Made by a program: the position numbers and the translations under genes. From the NCBI GenBank assembly GCA_016234555.1, contig JACRBJ010000078.1, forward strand, positions 22,416-86,415: a DNA stretch of 64,000 nt. The letters run 5' to 3'. This document shows positions 1 through 8,543 of this stretch, one piece after another. The notes below the pieces were generated by a model. It was not told where the DNA came from. It worked only from the letters and a program-made list of their open reading frames with translations, and ran no database searches. Position 1 is the stretch's first letter. Every line of letters starts with the position of its first letter. The stretch is from Chloroflexota bacterium (GTDB lineage Bacteria; Chloroflexota; Anaerolineae; Anaerolineales; Villigracilaceae).

Positions 1-2
1 TA

Positions 3-491
3 TTTACCAGTGAGACAGGAGATGCCATAGTCGCCGACTTCCTGCGGCTTTATCGTGAAACAGTCAAGAAGTTTGGCTGGCACCCCGGAGACGTGTGGAT
101 AAAAATCCTCCGCAAACGTATTGAATGGCTGCAGACAAAGAACGCCGTTCGCTTATACACCTGCCGAACAAAGACGGGAGAACTGCTTAGTGCGATTCTA
201 TGTATCCTGAGTCACATCAACCAGACTGTATATTCGATGTACATTGGATATGATCATTCCGCCGACAGCAGGGAGTTTCCCCCCGCCCTCGACTGCTATA
301 TCGCCCAGGACCTGTCAGGAGAGTTCTCATACGTGGACTTTAGCGAAGCTCCCCAATCCAATCTTTACGGCTACAAGGATTCTCTGGGCACCAAATCGAC
401 ACCATATTGGAAGCTGGAAACTCCAAATGCCCGCCGATGGACGAAATACTATGAGCTATTGGGAAAAATCAGACGCACCATTCTCAAATGA
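3..491 (+). CDS. FemX-like GNAT acyltransferase, C-terminal part (5' end outside window)
   Basis: The reading frame is open from the left edge, so this is the C-terminal part of a gene that begins outside the window. It matches, almost motif for motif, the C-terminal half of the next gene (shared LYRE-(T/S)-V-(K/R)-KFGW, RLYTCRTK, NQTVY and IGYDHS blocks). Such proteins have the double-GNAT fold of peptidoglycan-bridge transferases of the FemABX type, which transfer aminoacyl groups to cell-wall precursors; the substrate here is unknown. The stop codon overlaps the next start as ATGA, so the two paralogues are probably translated together. Confidence 0.7.
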   Translation, partial: FTSETGDAIVADFLRLYRETVKKFGWHPGDVWIKILRKRIEWLQTKNAVRLYTCRTKTGELLSAILCILSHINQTVYSMYIGYDHSADSREFPPALDCYIAQDLSGEFSYVDFSEAPQSNLYGYKDSLGTKSTPYWKLETPNARRWTKYYELLGKIRRTILK

Positions 492-1537
492 GATTGCTGT
501 CTCAAGGCGAACAATGGATGATGAAAGTACATGAAATCCCCATTGAAGAAGGTGCTGCATGGGATGAACTGGTGGGTTCATCCCCACAGGGGAATATTTT
601 TCTGACGCATGATCTTCAATCTGTTTGGTGCGAGACGGATCCAGCGCTACAACTTGTAAGGTTGGGGTGTTTTGACGGCAATGGGATGCTGGTTGCTGGA
701 CAGCCGATTTTTTTCAAGAAAAAGTTTGGTTTACGAATCCCATTTATACCGAGAATTTTTTATGCCACCTCGCCGGTTTTATCTTCCACAATCCAGCAGG
801 ATCGCGAGCGCCAATATCTGGCGTTATCAGTGCTGGCGCGGGCGTCACAAAGCCATTTCCCGTTCATCAAGATCGAAGCACATCCAAACCTAATGGATGT
901 AAGACCCTATCTCGAACAGGGCTGGCGCGCGCGCCCAAAATACATCCACATCTGGAATATAAGCGACCCGGAAGCCATTCTCAAGGACATGCACCACAAC
1001 AGGCGGTCTTATGTCCGCAAGGCTCAAAACCAGTTCCTGTTTGGTCATGAAACGGGAGGACAAATCGTCGCTGACTTTCTGCATCTTTACCGGGAATCAG
1101 TCAGGAAGTTCGGCTGGCGCCCCGAAGGCAACTGGATGACGGCGCTTGGCAGGCGGATCGAATGGATGCAGGCGAGAGATATTGTTCGCTTGTACACCTG
1201 TCGAACAAAGGATTGGAAACTGGTTGAAGCGGTCGTCTGCGTATTAAGCCGCCTCAACCAGACTGTGTATTTTTTACTAATCGGTTATGACCATTCCTTC
1301 GATAGAGAGGAACTTCAACCTGCCATTTACTGGCACGCCGCCCAGGACTTGTCCAATGATTTTTCCTTTGCCGATTTCGGTCAAACCTCCACGCCGAAAA
1401 TCCATCTCGCCAAAGACCTGCTGGGAACTGCCTCAGTCCCAACCTGGAGACTGGAAGCGCCATACGCCCATTATATGAACGACTACTACAACAAGCTGAG
1501 GGAATTAAAGTACGCCCTGACAAGCCGCCTCCCCTGA
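488..1537 (+). CDS. FemX-like GNAT acyltransferase
   Basis: A 349-residue protein with the layout of FemX/lipid II:glycine glycyltransferase-like enzymes or the related CelD-type acyltransferases: an N-terminal GNAT half (residues about 20-150) and a C-terminal GNAT half containing ADFLHLYRESVRKFGW and a conserved IGYDHSF loop. It is the tandem paralogue of the partial gene upstream and overlaps it by 4 bp (ATGA at 488). In-frame ATGs at 518 and 521 are alternative starts with an AAGG-like upstream sequence. Neighbouring flippase and propeller genes suggest a role in surface polysaccharide or cell-wall assembly; the exact acceptor cannot be read from sequence. Confidence 0.7.
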   Translation: MRLLSQGEQWMMKVHEIPIEEGAAWDELVGSSPQGNIFLTHDLQSVWCETDPALQLVRLGCFDGNGMLVAGQPIFFKKKFGLRIPFIPRIFYATSPVLSSTIQQDRERQYLALSVLARASQSHFPFIKIEAHPNLMDVRPYLEQGWRARPKYIHIWNISDPEAILKDMHHNRRSYVRKAQNQFLFGHETGGQIVADFLHLYRESVRKFGWRPEGNWMTALGRRIEWMQARDIVRLYTCRTKDWKLVEAVVCVLSRLNQTVYFLLIGYDHSFDREELQPAIYWHAAQDLSNDFSFADFGQTSTPKIHLAKDLLGTASVPTWRLEAPYAHYMNDYYNKLRELKYALTSRLP

Positions 1538-1558
1538 TACATCGATGAAAATATCAGG
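1533..1558. terminator. Hairpin between convergent genes
   Basis: CCTGATA and TATCAGG form a 7-bp stem with a 12-base loop in the 60-bp gap between the rightward acyltransferase and the leftward flippase. There is no clear T-tract, so this is a weak terminator call. Confidence 0.35.
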
Positions 1559-1597
1559 CTTCGGCTTCGGGAGGGCAAATGACAAACACGTCAAATC

Positions 1598-3067
1598 CTA
1601 CGCCTCCGAGCGCTTTACTCCAATCAATTGCAACGCTTTCAGTATTGAGTTTCGTTCAATTAACCACACTGCCCCCAGGTACCCCGCCCCACCGGCAATC
1701 GTAACAACAATCAATTGAACCAGGGATGGGCTATTCCGAGTTAAATGGAGCGCCAGAACGGCAAAGATGGCAAGCGGAACGCCGCAAACAAACGCAGTCA
1801 ACTCCCTGACCACCTCTGCTACTGTTATCTTCAGGAAATGGGCAGCGACAAAATACCTGATAAGGAATTCAATGAGTATCGCCGCCAGATGTCCAAACGC
1901 AACACCCAGCAAGCTGTATTGCGCCCCAAACCATAGCAGGAAAAGGCGAATGAAAAACATCGGAACGTTCATTTTCGTGAGAATGTCCGGTCTCCCGATC
2001 GCTTTGTAGATATCTCCCACATGGTAACCAATTGAAACAACCCAGGCATAAAGACTGAGAACCCGTAATATAGGAATTGCATCCACCCACTGTTCCCCGA
2101 ACAGAACCCGAATGATTGGGTCAGCTGCGACGATCATTCCCAAACACAGCGGCGTGACCAGCAGCTCCACATACCGCAAAACTGAAAAGAAGCTCTTTTT
2201 TAGTTTCTCCCTTTGATTTTGCAACGAAGAGAATGCAGGAAATAGGACAGAAGTCATGACCCACAAGGTATTGAGTACAAGAGCCTGGGGGAGACGGTAG
2301 GCAAGCGTATATATCCCCAACGCTACAGGATCGTACACAAGTCCAATGACAAAATAATCGAAGTTTTGCTCCCAAACGGTGAGAATATTATTCCCCATGA
2401 TGGAAACGCCATACCCAAGAAGTTCCTTCGCAAGCGTCTTGTCCCATGAAAGTTTAGGACGCCAGGAAAGTAAAAACCAATAGGTGGCGGTGGAAATAAA
2501 ATTTCCTGCTATCTGACCAATTACAAGCGCCCACACCCCCAGGCCGGCAAAGGCAAGTCCGATGGAAACGGCGGCTTTTGCAAGCGTATTTACAAGTTCG
2601 GGGATGATTTTCTTTTGAAAGTTCAGATCCCGCTCCAGGAGAACACTTTGCGTCATACCAAATGATGAAATGAAAAAAGTGAGACTCAGCCAGCGCAAAA
2701 TTGGCGTGACCTGCGGCTCTTTAAAAAATATCGCCGCATACGGAGCAATGGCAAATGTGATTAACGCGAGAACAATACTCACCGCCAGGTCCAACGTGAA
2801 GGCAACATTTGCAGCCTGTTCGATTTTTTCCCTGCGGTGGACCAATGCAGACCCAAGTCCCAAAGTACCAAGGGTCGAAAGATAATCCATTGTAAGAGTC
2901 GCAAGTGCAACCACCCCAAAATACTCCGGAGCCAGTAAATGCGCCAGAATGGAAACGGTAAGAATATTAAGTCCCTTGCTTAAACCGAACGACAGGTACT
3001 TCCATCCCATGCCGCGTGTGGCTTTTTTTGTTACTTCGTGATAGTGTTCCTGGGGATTATCCGTCAT
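1598..3067 (-). CDS. Wzx-like polysaccharide flippase
   Basis: A 489-residue integral membrane protein with about twelve to fourteen hydrophobic segments and the repeat style of the MATE/MOP flippase superfamily (oligosaccharide flippase / MurJ-like). It should move lipid-linked oligosaccharide repeat units across the inner membrane for export of O-antigen, capsule or exopolysaccharide. Typical family features are the N-terminal GMGWKYLSFGLSKGLN region, the LGLGSALVHR and LLERDLNFQKK segments, and the length near 480 residues. It sits beside a transferase-like propeller gene in the same orientation, consistent with a polysaccharide locus interrupted downstream by the phage. Confidence 0.85.
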   Translation of the reverse strand: MTDNPQEHYHEVTKKATRGMGWKYLSFGLSKGLNILTVSILAHLLAPEYFGVVALATLTMDYLSTLGTLGLGSALVHRREKIEQAANVAFTLDLAVSIVLALITFAIAPYAAIFFKEPQVTPILRWLSLTFFISSFGMTQSVLLERDLNFQKKIIPELVNTLAKAAVSIGLAFAGLGVWALVIGQIAGNFISTATYWFLLSWRPKLSWDKTLAKELLGYGVSIMGNNILTVWEQNFDYFVIGLVYDPVALGIYTLAYRLPQALVLNTLWVMTSVLFPAFSSLQNQREKLKKSFFSVLRYVELLVTPLCLGMIVAADPIIRVLFGEQWVDAIPILRVLSLYAWVVSIGYHVGDIYKAIGRPDILTKMNVPMFFIRLFLLWFGAQYSLLGVAFGHLAAILIEFLIRYFVAAHFLKITVAEVVRELTAFVCGVPLAIFAVLALHLTRNSPSLVQLIVVTIAGGAGYLGAVWLIERNSILKALQLIGVKRSEA

Positions 3068-3160
3068 TTTCTATTCTCACTGCAAAAATTTTACCTGTAA
3101 AAAGCGGGGATGTATTCCTGGCAGTCCCTCAGATGTTTTGTGCCGGGCGCAAAACGAGGT

Positions 3161-4048
3161 TTAAGCCCAAAACCTGGGTCTAAGCTGTTCCGCGTCAATC
3201 ACCGTCAGACCAGATGCGCCGTTAAATGTGTGCGCGGAAAGAACCTCATCTTTACCTGATGGTTCAAATCGGTGTACGCGCGTTTCGGCGTATTCGGTCT
3301 CGGTGAGTTTGGTGATCCGATTGAAGTTAGTAGCATACCCGTATCTGACAGAACAATCCTGCGAGGGGCGGATCAGGCTGCCATTTTCCCAAAAGATGCA
3401 TCCCGCGGGGCGCGCGGAAGTAACATCCTTTATTACTGGATTTAGCGGATGCGGTGTCCATTGGTCTGAAGTTGGATGGTCTGCGTGGAAAATGTGCAAA
3501 GTGTCCCAGGTTGAACCTGCTTCCGAGTCAATGCTGGCAAACAGCCACCATTTATCCTGGTAGTTCAACAAGGTGGCGTCAACAGCGCGGATGTCGCTGA
3601 TGAGCGTTTTCTCGAACTCCCAGCGGTCCGGGAAATGCGTGCAACGATACAATTCAATGGCATTGTTTCTCTTCGTTTCGGGCATCATATAGAGCTGTCC
3701 ACCGTGTTCGAAAACGAATGGATACGAAAGGTGATATGGCCTTTCAAGTACCACCTGGTTCGACAAGATGTTCAAATCCCTATCCAGCGCCAGGCAGACG
3801 ATGCGACCGAGATTTGTCGAATAAAGCAGTTCCTCGATGAACACATAATATTTATTGTCGCGCGCCAGGACAAAGGGGTCCGCCCAAAAACGGTCGAGCG
3901 GCGGAAACAGGGGCTTGAAAGCCTTCCATGACAGGGATTTGTACCCGACGTTGGGAGCGACCAGCACGATCCATTGCTCCAGAAAAAAATAAGAGCGGAT
4001 TTTCTTTCCAATGCGATATAGGGGGGTTTTCTTTGTGTGATGTGACAT
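3161..4048 (-). CDS. Five-bladed propeller, GIPC-transferase-like protein
   Basis: A 295-residue protein with repeated aromatic/Asp blades, for example FWADPFVLARDNKYYVFIEE, YPFVFEHGGQLYMMPET and DKWWLFAS, as seen in the beta-propeller domain of the glucosamine inositolphosphorylceramide transferase family and related sugar-binding propellers of surface-polysaccharide loci. It starts in the GC-balanced chromosomal region and is cotranscribed with the flippase (gap of about 90 bp). A catalytic transferase part is not present, so it may be a sugar-recognition or glycosidase-like protein. The assignment rests on pattern similarity only. Confidence 0.55.
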   Translation of the reverse strand: MSHHTKKTPLYRIGKKIRSYFFLEQWIVLVAPNVGYKSLSWKAFKPLFPPLDRFWADPFVLARDNKYYVFIEELLYSTNLGRIVCLALDRDLNILSNQVVLERPYHLSYPFVFEHGGQLYMMPETKRNNAIELYRCTHFPDRWEFEKTLISDIRAVDATLLNYQDKWWLFASIDSEAGSTWDTLHIFHADHPTSDQWTPHPLNPVIKDVTSARPAGCIFWENGSLIRPSQDCSVRYGYATNFNRITKLTETEYAETRVHRFEPSGKDEVLSAHTFNGASGLTVIDAEQLRPRFWA

Positions 4049-4144
4049 AAGTTTTGAAACCGTCGATGACTTGCCGCCAATACATGGTATAAAGCGTTTG
4101 CGATCACATGCCCGGTTGATGCCGCAGTTTTCCTTTCGATTGTA

Positions 4145-4369
4145 TTACTCTGTCTTGTCCCTCGCTGCTTTTTCCAAAATAAAGAAACCCAGATCCACAA
4201 TGCGCTTCAATTCCACCCGCCGCATCGGATACCCTTTTTCGGATTTTTCCACCACCCTCAGCAGAGACCCTTTCACGCCGCTGGCTCTGTGCGCCCAAAA
4301 CGAATCGGCGGAGATTCTTTCGAGACGGGCAATCAAAAGTCGGATAAGCGCAAGAGTGTTGTCGTCCAT
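4145..4369 (-). CDS. Small conserved-looking protein, 74 aa
   Basis: Reads MDDNTLALIRLLIARLERIS followed by a segment with ADSFWAHRASGVKGSLLR and a basic helical tail, a highly structured two-helix composition unlike random translation. The ATG at 4369 gives 74 residues; a GTG at 4384 in the same frame is the alternative. No function is recognised. It is the last chromosomal gene before attL and its upstream region is the tRNA-like remnant at 4382-4442. Confidence 0.5.
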   Translation of the reverse strand: MDDNTLALIRLLIARLERISADSFWAHRASGVKGSLLRVVEKSEKGYPMRRVELKRIVDLGFFILEKAARDKTE

Positions 4370-4381
4370 AAAACAAAAAGG

Positions 4382-4442
4382 CACCCCAAGTGGGAGTTAG
4401 ACCCATGTCATCCCCTCAATGGGGACAACCGCTGACAGGGTG
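4382..4442 (-). pseudogene. Degenerate tRNA-like remnant beside attL
   Basis: On the bottom strand a 7-bp acceptor-like stem (CACCCTG with the 3' side of TTGGGGTG), a TGGG/CCCA T-arm with loop TCTAACT, and a CCCC/GGGG hairpin can be drawn, but the element is only 61 nt long and has no normal D-arm. Its 3' end and flank resemble the tRNA 3' end used as attL (27 of 34 positions by eye over 4371-4404 against 4443-4476, including an identical AACAAAAAGGC flank). It looks like a decayed tRNA or a scar of an earlier integration. Confidence 0.4.
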
Positions 4443-4451
4443 AACAAAAAG

Positions 4452-4486
4452 GCGCCCCAGGCAGGAGTCGAACCCACAACCTACTG
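4452..4486. repeat. attL, 35-bp core identical to tRNA-Arg 3' end
   Basis: This segment is identical to 57069-57103, which lies inside the complete tRNA-Arg gene at the right end of the prophage. Identity stops exactly at both ends (G against T on the left, T against A on the right). The integrase gene starts its coding region 37 bp inside this copy, the usual arrangement for tRNA-targeting tyrosine recombinases. Confidence 0.93.
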
Positions 4487-4523
4487 TTATGGGTTCAACT
4501 TCTTGATTTTTATATTATTTTTG

Positions 4524-5393
4524 CTACCTTTTATGTAATTTTACAGCATTTTCAACAGGCAGGTAAGGGCGGATTTGTTCTGCGGCAACGTCAATCAGGT
4601 ATTTTTCATAGACTTCCATATTACGCCAACGACCAGCCGCCATCGCCGCCTTCGTAGGGGCTTGGAGTAAGTGGGTAATTGTGGCAAATGTTCTACGCGC
4701 ATCGTGCGGAGTGAATTGGAACCCAAGATGTTTGCTCCATTTGCGGAATATCATTTTAATTCCATGACTGGTAAGCGGCTGCCCGTGTTCTTTGTGGTTC
4801 TGACTTCCTCGAAGGGAAATAAAAAGCGTGTCTACGCCTTTGGCTGGTTGTCTGAGGTTAAGCCAGTCTTCGATGAATACTGCTGTTTGCGGTGAGTACA
4901 ATCCTTTTCCCCATTGACCGCCCTTAACAATCACTTGAAGACTTAGATTCTGCAAGTCAACGTCTGCCAAACGTATCCGCGCCAATTCTGAGCGGCGAAG
5001 TCCTGTATCTATGGCAATGGCTGCCAATGCGAGGTCGCGCGCGCCAATTGGCGTTGATGTATCAAACAAGGCGAGCAACTCTACCAGTTGGCTCATCGTG
5101 AGAGCGCGTTGTTTTTTTGGCAGGACACGTTTGATCCGAGCCGCCCTGGCGGGATGAACTTGCCCATAACGCCATGCCAAAAACGAACGACATGCACAAA
5201 GAGCTACATACTGCTGTGTGTTTTGTCGTTCATTGCCTTTCACGTTTGCTTTTACGAACGACAATAAGTCGGATGCAGTCCAAGACGCCAAGTCTTCGGC
5301 TTGCACAAGTTTGTCCAATATGCGGCGATAAGATACCTTTGTCGATTCTGCGTATTCGTCTGATGCGAGAAAGTCTTCTACGAGTGTTCCCAT
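4524..5393 (-). CDS. int: Phage tyrosine integrase
   Basis: A 289-residue tyrosine recombinase with an N-terminal SAM-like core-binding part (about residues 1-90) and a catalytic part. The catalytic residues are visible: Arg in GLRRSEL (about 133), Lys in IVKGG (about 158), His-x-x-Arg in HDARR (230-233), Trp in GRWRN (about 256) and the nucleophilic Tyr in VYEKYL (about 262 or 265). It lies immediately inside attL and should catalyse integration at and excision from the tRNA-Arg gene. No excisionase is recognisable next to it. The divergent flank with the tRNA repeat supports the start at the ATG near 5393. Confidence 0.93.
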   Translation of the reverse strand: MGTLVEDFLASDEYAESTKVSYRRILDKLVQAEDLASWTASDLLSFVKANVKGNERQNTQQYVALCACRSFLAWRYGQVHPARAARIKRVLPKKQRALTMSQLVELLALFDTSTPIGARDLALAAIAIDTGLRRSELARIRLADVDLQNLSLQVIVKGGQWGKGLYSPQTAVFIEDWLNLRQPAKGVDTLFISLRGSQNHKEHGQPLTSHGIKMIFRKWSKHLGFQFTPHDARRTFATITHLLQAPTKAAMAAGRWRNMEVYEKYLIDVAAEQIRPYLPVENAVKLHKR

Positions 5394-5406
5394 GGTGTCC
5401 TCTATG

Positions 5407-6219
5407 CTAGTGGTGTTGTTGTGTGCGCATGGGATTTTCGTAGCCTGCCGGCAAGTACTCTTGCAAGTCTTTCTTGATGTAGTGCTTCACGTTGAGAGAC
5501 TGGCAAAGATCAATCATCCTCAGTGTGTAGTCGCGCCAGTCGGTCGTTTTTGTGATGGGTAGATAATTCACGCGCCCTATTTTATACAAATCCACGAACG
5601 TATGCGTGGCTGCGACGATTTCAAGGCTGGCTTTAACATCGATTGTCGGTTCGAGGGATACCCAAATGAAAATCCCGCGCTTGTGGAACGCTTTTAACGC
5701 CCTAATTCTATCAGATGGGAGTGTTGCTCCGCGTTCCCACTTACGGGAAAAATCGTCGTTCAGGCTTGTCAAAGTTGAGGCAAACGAATCTCGCTCGGGA
5801 CGGAATAAATCAATATCGCGCAGGGAGCGGGTTCCGCCTTTGGTGAGCGTGCAGAAGGCGAGACCATTTTCCCTCAGAACACAGATTGTTTTGCGTGTTA
5901 AATAAGTATCGCCTGGGTGGTATGGGTCGGTTGTAAACGACAACATAACCTGCTCGGTGATACCTGCCTGTTGATACTTTTTGGCGTCGCGCTCCAGCAT
6001 TTCGAGAAAGCCCTTACGCGGAACCGCGCCGGCGTCGAACTCGCTGCGCTTTTGCTTGGTGACGAGTGGCACATAACAATAGCGGCATTCGTGACCGCAT
6101 CCCCTATATGGATTCGTTGCCAGCACGGAGTATTCTCCGGCTTGTCCTTTTGGCGCATAGATGTGTTTGCACCCATAGACCGATATTCCATCTGGATTGA
6201 TTGTGATAGGAGTTTTCAT
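5407..6219 (-). CDS. Radical SAM protein, SPL/Rv2578c-like
   Basis: Residues 37-50 (PYRGCGHECRYCYV) carry a C-x3-C-x2-C cluster motif for the [4Fe-4S] cluster of radical SAM enzymes, here Cys41, Cys45 and Cys48. The overall form (270 aa) resembles the spore-photoproduct-lyase-like / Rv2578c family often found in phages next to DUF488 and DNA methyltransferase genes. Substrate unknown; a role in nucleic-acid repair or modification is inferred from context. There is no Shine-Dalgarno sequence before ATG 6219; instead a copy of the phage-wide TGAACACTTTA motif ends 7 bases before the start. Confidence 0.75.
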   Translation of the reverse strand: MKTPITINPDGISVYGCKHIYAPKGQAGEYSVLATNPYRGCGHECRYCYVPLVTKQKRSEFDAGAVPRKGFLEMLERDAKKYQQAGITEQVMLSFTTDPYHPGDTYLTRKTICVLRENGLAFCTLTKGGTRSLRDIDLFRPERDSFASTLTSLNDDFSRKWERGATLPSDRIRALKAFHKRGIFIWVSLEPTIDVKASLEIVAATHTFVDLYKIGRVNYLPITKTTDWRDYTLRMIDLCQSLNVKHYIKKDLQEYLPAGYENPMRTQQHH

Positions 6220-6263
6220 AAAGCATTAAAGTGTTCACGGGTAAACTTTTCACGCTTTCAATA

Positions 6264-6293
6264 AAAAAATCCGCCATGTTTTTGGCGGACTTT
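6264..6293 (-). terminator. Intrinsic terminator of the methyltransferase operon
   Basis: On the bottom strand GTCCGCCA and TGGCGGAT form a stem with loop AAAACA followed by a run of T. It lies just after the small zinc-ribbon gene and before the motif that precedes the radical SAM gene. Confidence 0.75.
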
Positions 6294-6417
6294 AGAATGG
6301 GATGCAACTGTTGTGATTGCCGATGAAAAAACGCTTTCCACAGTCTGGGCATTTCCCAAAATGGTAGTGGAACCACCAATAAAATGAGCGGAAAGGTTTT
6401 GCTAGGGCATAGAACAT
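6292..6417 (-). CDS. Small zinc-ribbon protein, 41 aa
   Basis: A 41-codon reading frame too short for routine calling: it begins MFYALAKPFRSFYWW and ends with GKCPDCGKRFFIGNHNSC and a short tail. The C-x2-C and HNSC pattern looks like a single treble-clef or zinc-ribbon knuckle. It starts 10 bases after the DUF488 stop, so it could be translated by coupling. Its stop overlaps the terminator stem. No family recognised. Confidence 0.55.
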   Translation of the reverse strand: MFYALAKPFRSFYWWFHYHFGKCPDCGKRFFIGNHNSCIPF

Positions 6418-6426
6418 GCCCGGATT

Positions 6427-7014
6427 TTACCATAGCGCCAATTGTGGGTTATTCTTCTCTTCAACGCTGGACAGTAGATCGCGCGCGGAGGTCCTTGTAA
6501 TTGGGGTTGAGTCAACGTTGTACCGCTTTTCATATTCCTTGGCGACATAGACGCGATGGCACTCGCTGCGTTTCCAGCAGGCGCAAATAATGATCACGGC
6601 ACTGTTGGCGAGTAAACCATGAAGGATTCTCATGCCGGCTTCGGTGTTTGCAAGCTGGATTCCGCCTGTGCCTTTATAGTTCGCGTTCCCTAACTCGCCG
6701 ACATGGATGTACTTATCGCCCAAGACTTCCTGCAGGTGCTTTAGCGAAAACTCAGGGTTGCGGGTGTGAGGCATGAAACGGATGTCGGCAATAACCGCGC
6801 CAAGTTCGTTTGCGATCTGAGCAAGTTCCCCGGCTTTTTTGAGGTCGTTGTAACCGAGGTCGAAAAGGGGATATTTTCGCGTTTCAGTTACGGTGTGCCC
6901 TTGATGCTCTTTCTTCCACTCGTCCAAAACATCAGGGGTCGGGTTTTGTAGGACGCATTTGCATTGACGGCACTCAAAGTACACAATGGGTGTTCCAGAT
7001 AAAATGCTGCTCAT
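6427..7014 (-). CDS. DUF488 family protein
   Basis: Residues from about 45 on match the DUF488 pattern: YPLFDLGYN, VIADIRFMPHTRNPEFS, YIHVGELGNANYKGTGG and the terminal VIIICACWKRSECHRVYVA block with its conserved Cys and His. The N-terminal 40 residues add a possible zinc-binding CRQCKC element. DUF488 proteins occur with radical SAM enzymes and nucleic-acid modification genes; their reaction is not established. The start at 7014 is chosen because AGGAG lies 4 bases upstream and the ATG overlaps the methyltransferase stop as ATGA; a longer in-frame start at 7038 has no such support. Confidence 0.75.
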   Translation of the reverse strand: MSSILSGTPIVYFECRQCKCVLQNPTPDVLDEWKKEHQGHTVTETRKYPLFDLGYNDLKKAGELAQIANELGAVIADIRFMPHTRNPEFSLKHLQEVLGDKYIHVGELGNANYKGTGGIQLANTEAGMRILHGLLANSAVIIICACWKRSECHRVYVAKEYEKRYNVDSTPITRTSARDLLSSVEEKNNPQLALW

Positions 7015-8543
7015 TTTTCTCCTAAAAGATGCTTGCAAAGCGAGTAAGATAATTTTACCGGGACAGCATTCCCGATCTGCTTAACGATCTGCTCCCGCGT
7101 TCCTTGAAATTTGTATGACTTTGGGAAGGACATGGCGCGGGCGAGTTCGTGAGGCTGCAACATGCGGAATCGGATATCCAAGGCGTATATTATGCCGTCT
7201 TGATCGCGGAGCGTGATGGGAGAGACCAGTCCAAAGCGGTCTTTTCCTGTCTGAGTCTTCAATGGCTCATCCACCGAATACGCTCCACCGCTGCCGTAAT
7301 ATTCGACCAGGAATGGCTCAACCAGCCCGATTGTATCTTTTCCGATGATAGTGGGCATTGGATCGTCTACTGATCGCGGCTGACTGCGGTTTGTAGCTGT
7401 CCAGTTGGTAGTGAGTAAGAACGGCTGAGCAAGCGCCCAAGAGTCCGCGCTGGTGACCGTTGGCATGGGTTTGTCTATACTGTGGATTGCCCCGCCTTGA
7501 TCCATTTGGATGATAAATGGCTGAGCCAAGCCGAAACGGTTTGAGGTGTCAAGAGTCGGAAGCGGCGAATCCACAGAGCGGATTCTTCGCTCCGACTGTT
7601 TTCCATTGTGATATTCAACAATGTACGGCTCGATAAACTGAATCTTTCCTGCGCCAGTGATCGTCGAGACGGGCTGGTCCACTCCACGTGGCGCTCCACC
7701 TGACTGTTGTGACAGCATAAACGATTTTCCGCCATACTTCTGGAGACCGGCGAAGATTCTCCGCAATGTGTTTTCCGCCAGGGGCTTTTTACGGTTAAAA
7801 ATGGACTCGCCCTTGATTTTCCAGTCGATGATATCGCGGGCAGGTTTCCAGCGTCTATATGCCGCGAACATATTCCCCCCGTTTGGGTGATGGGTAGGCT
7901 CAGGAAAATCCACAGGCTTTCCCTTGCGGCAGATGATAAACAGGCGCTTGCGCGTTGTCGGGTCGCCATAGTCGGCGGCTACGAGCCTGCGCCATTTGAC
8001 GTTATAGCCGAGTTTTTCCATTTTGCGGACGAAGCGGTAGAAATACTCGCCCTTGCGGTTCTGGATCGGGAGTCCATATTTGCAGGGTTTCTTGTGTTTT
8101 ACCTTGATACTCTCCCCTGCTCCACAGGTGCATTTTCTGTGAAGTGGTCCCCAATCTTCGAACTCGGGGACGTTCTCGATTAGGATGTCTTGCACGTCAA
8201 GAGCCGACGCCCAACGAATGACGTATTTGATGCTGGCACGGGATTGCTTGGACATTGGAGCGCCGCCGCGGGCGTTGCTGAAATGAGTGCATTCTGGCGA
8301 TGCCAGCAAGAGGCGGAGTTTTCCAGACGGCACGACCTGGCGCGGATCTATGTCTTTGAGGTCTGAATTGTAGTGTGCCACCTTCGGGTGATTCTTGCTG
8401 TGTGTGGCGATGGCGATATCCCAATGGTTGACGGCAACCAAGCGGACATCAATCCCAAGTTCCTTGGCAGCTTGGAGTGCGCCAGTACTTGTTCCTCCTG
8501 CACCGCAGAAAAGGTCGGCGAGGTTTTGAGTCTGATTGCTCAT
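7011..8543 (-). CDS. C5-cytosine DNA methyltransferase with repeated target-recognition modules
   Basis: Motif I (LADLFCGAGGTSTGAL), the catalytic Cys in SPECTHFS (motif IV, with PEC in place of the usual PC), ENVPEF (motif VI), TTRKRLFII (motif VIII) and the QIGNAVP motif X identify a Dcm-type enzyme, so the product is 5-methylcytosine in DNA. Between motifs VIII and IX the recognition region consists of several copies of a module of about 45 residues built on SVD-x-P-(L/M)-PT followed by GL(A/V)-(Q/E)-PF. The start at 8543 overlaps the upstream gene stop as ATGA; a longer start at 8633 is less likely. It probably protects phage DNA from host restriction. Confidence 0.88.
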   Translation of the reverse strand: MSNQTQNLADLFCGAGGTSTGALQAAKELGIDVRLVAVNHWDIAIATHSKNHPKVAHYNSDLKDIDPRQVVPSGKLRLLLASPECTHFSNARGGAPMSKQSRASIKYVIRWASALDVQDILIENVPEFEDWGPLHRKCTCGAGESIKVKHKKPCKYGLPIQNRKGEYFYRFVRKMEKLGYNVKWRRLVAADYGDPTTRKRLFIICRKGKPVDFPEPTHHPNGGNMFAAYRRWKPARDIIDWKIKGESIFNRKKPLAENTLRRIFAGLQKYGGKSFMLSQQSGGAPRGVDQPVSTITGAGKIQFIEPYIVEYHNGKQSERRIRSVDSPLPTLDTSNRFGLAQPFIIQMDQGGAIHSIDKPMPTVTSADSWALAQPFLLTTNWTATNRSQPRSVDDPMPTIIGKDTIGLVEPFLVEYYGSGGAYSVDEPLKTQTGKDRFGLVSPITLRDQDGIIYALDIRFRMLQPHELARAMSFPKSYKFQGTREQIVKQIGNAVPVKLSYSLCKHLLGEK

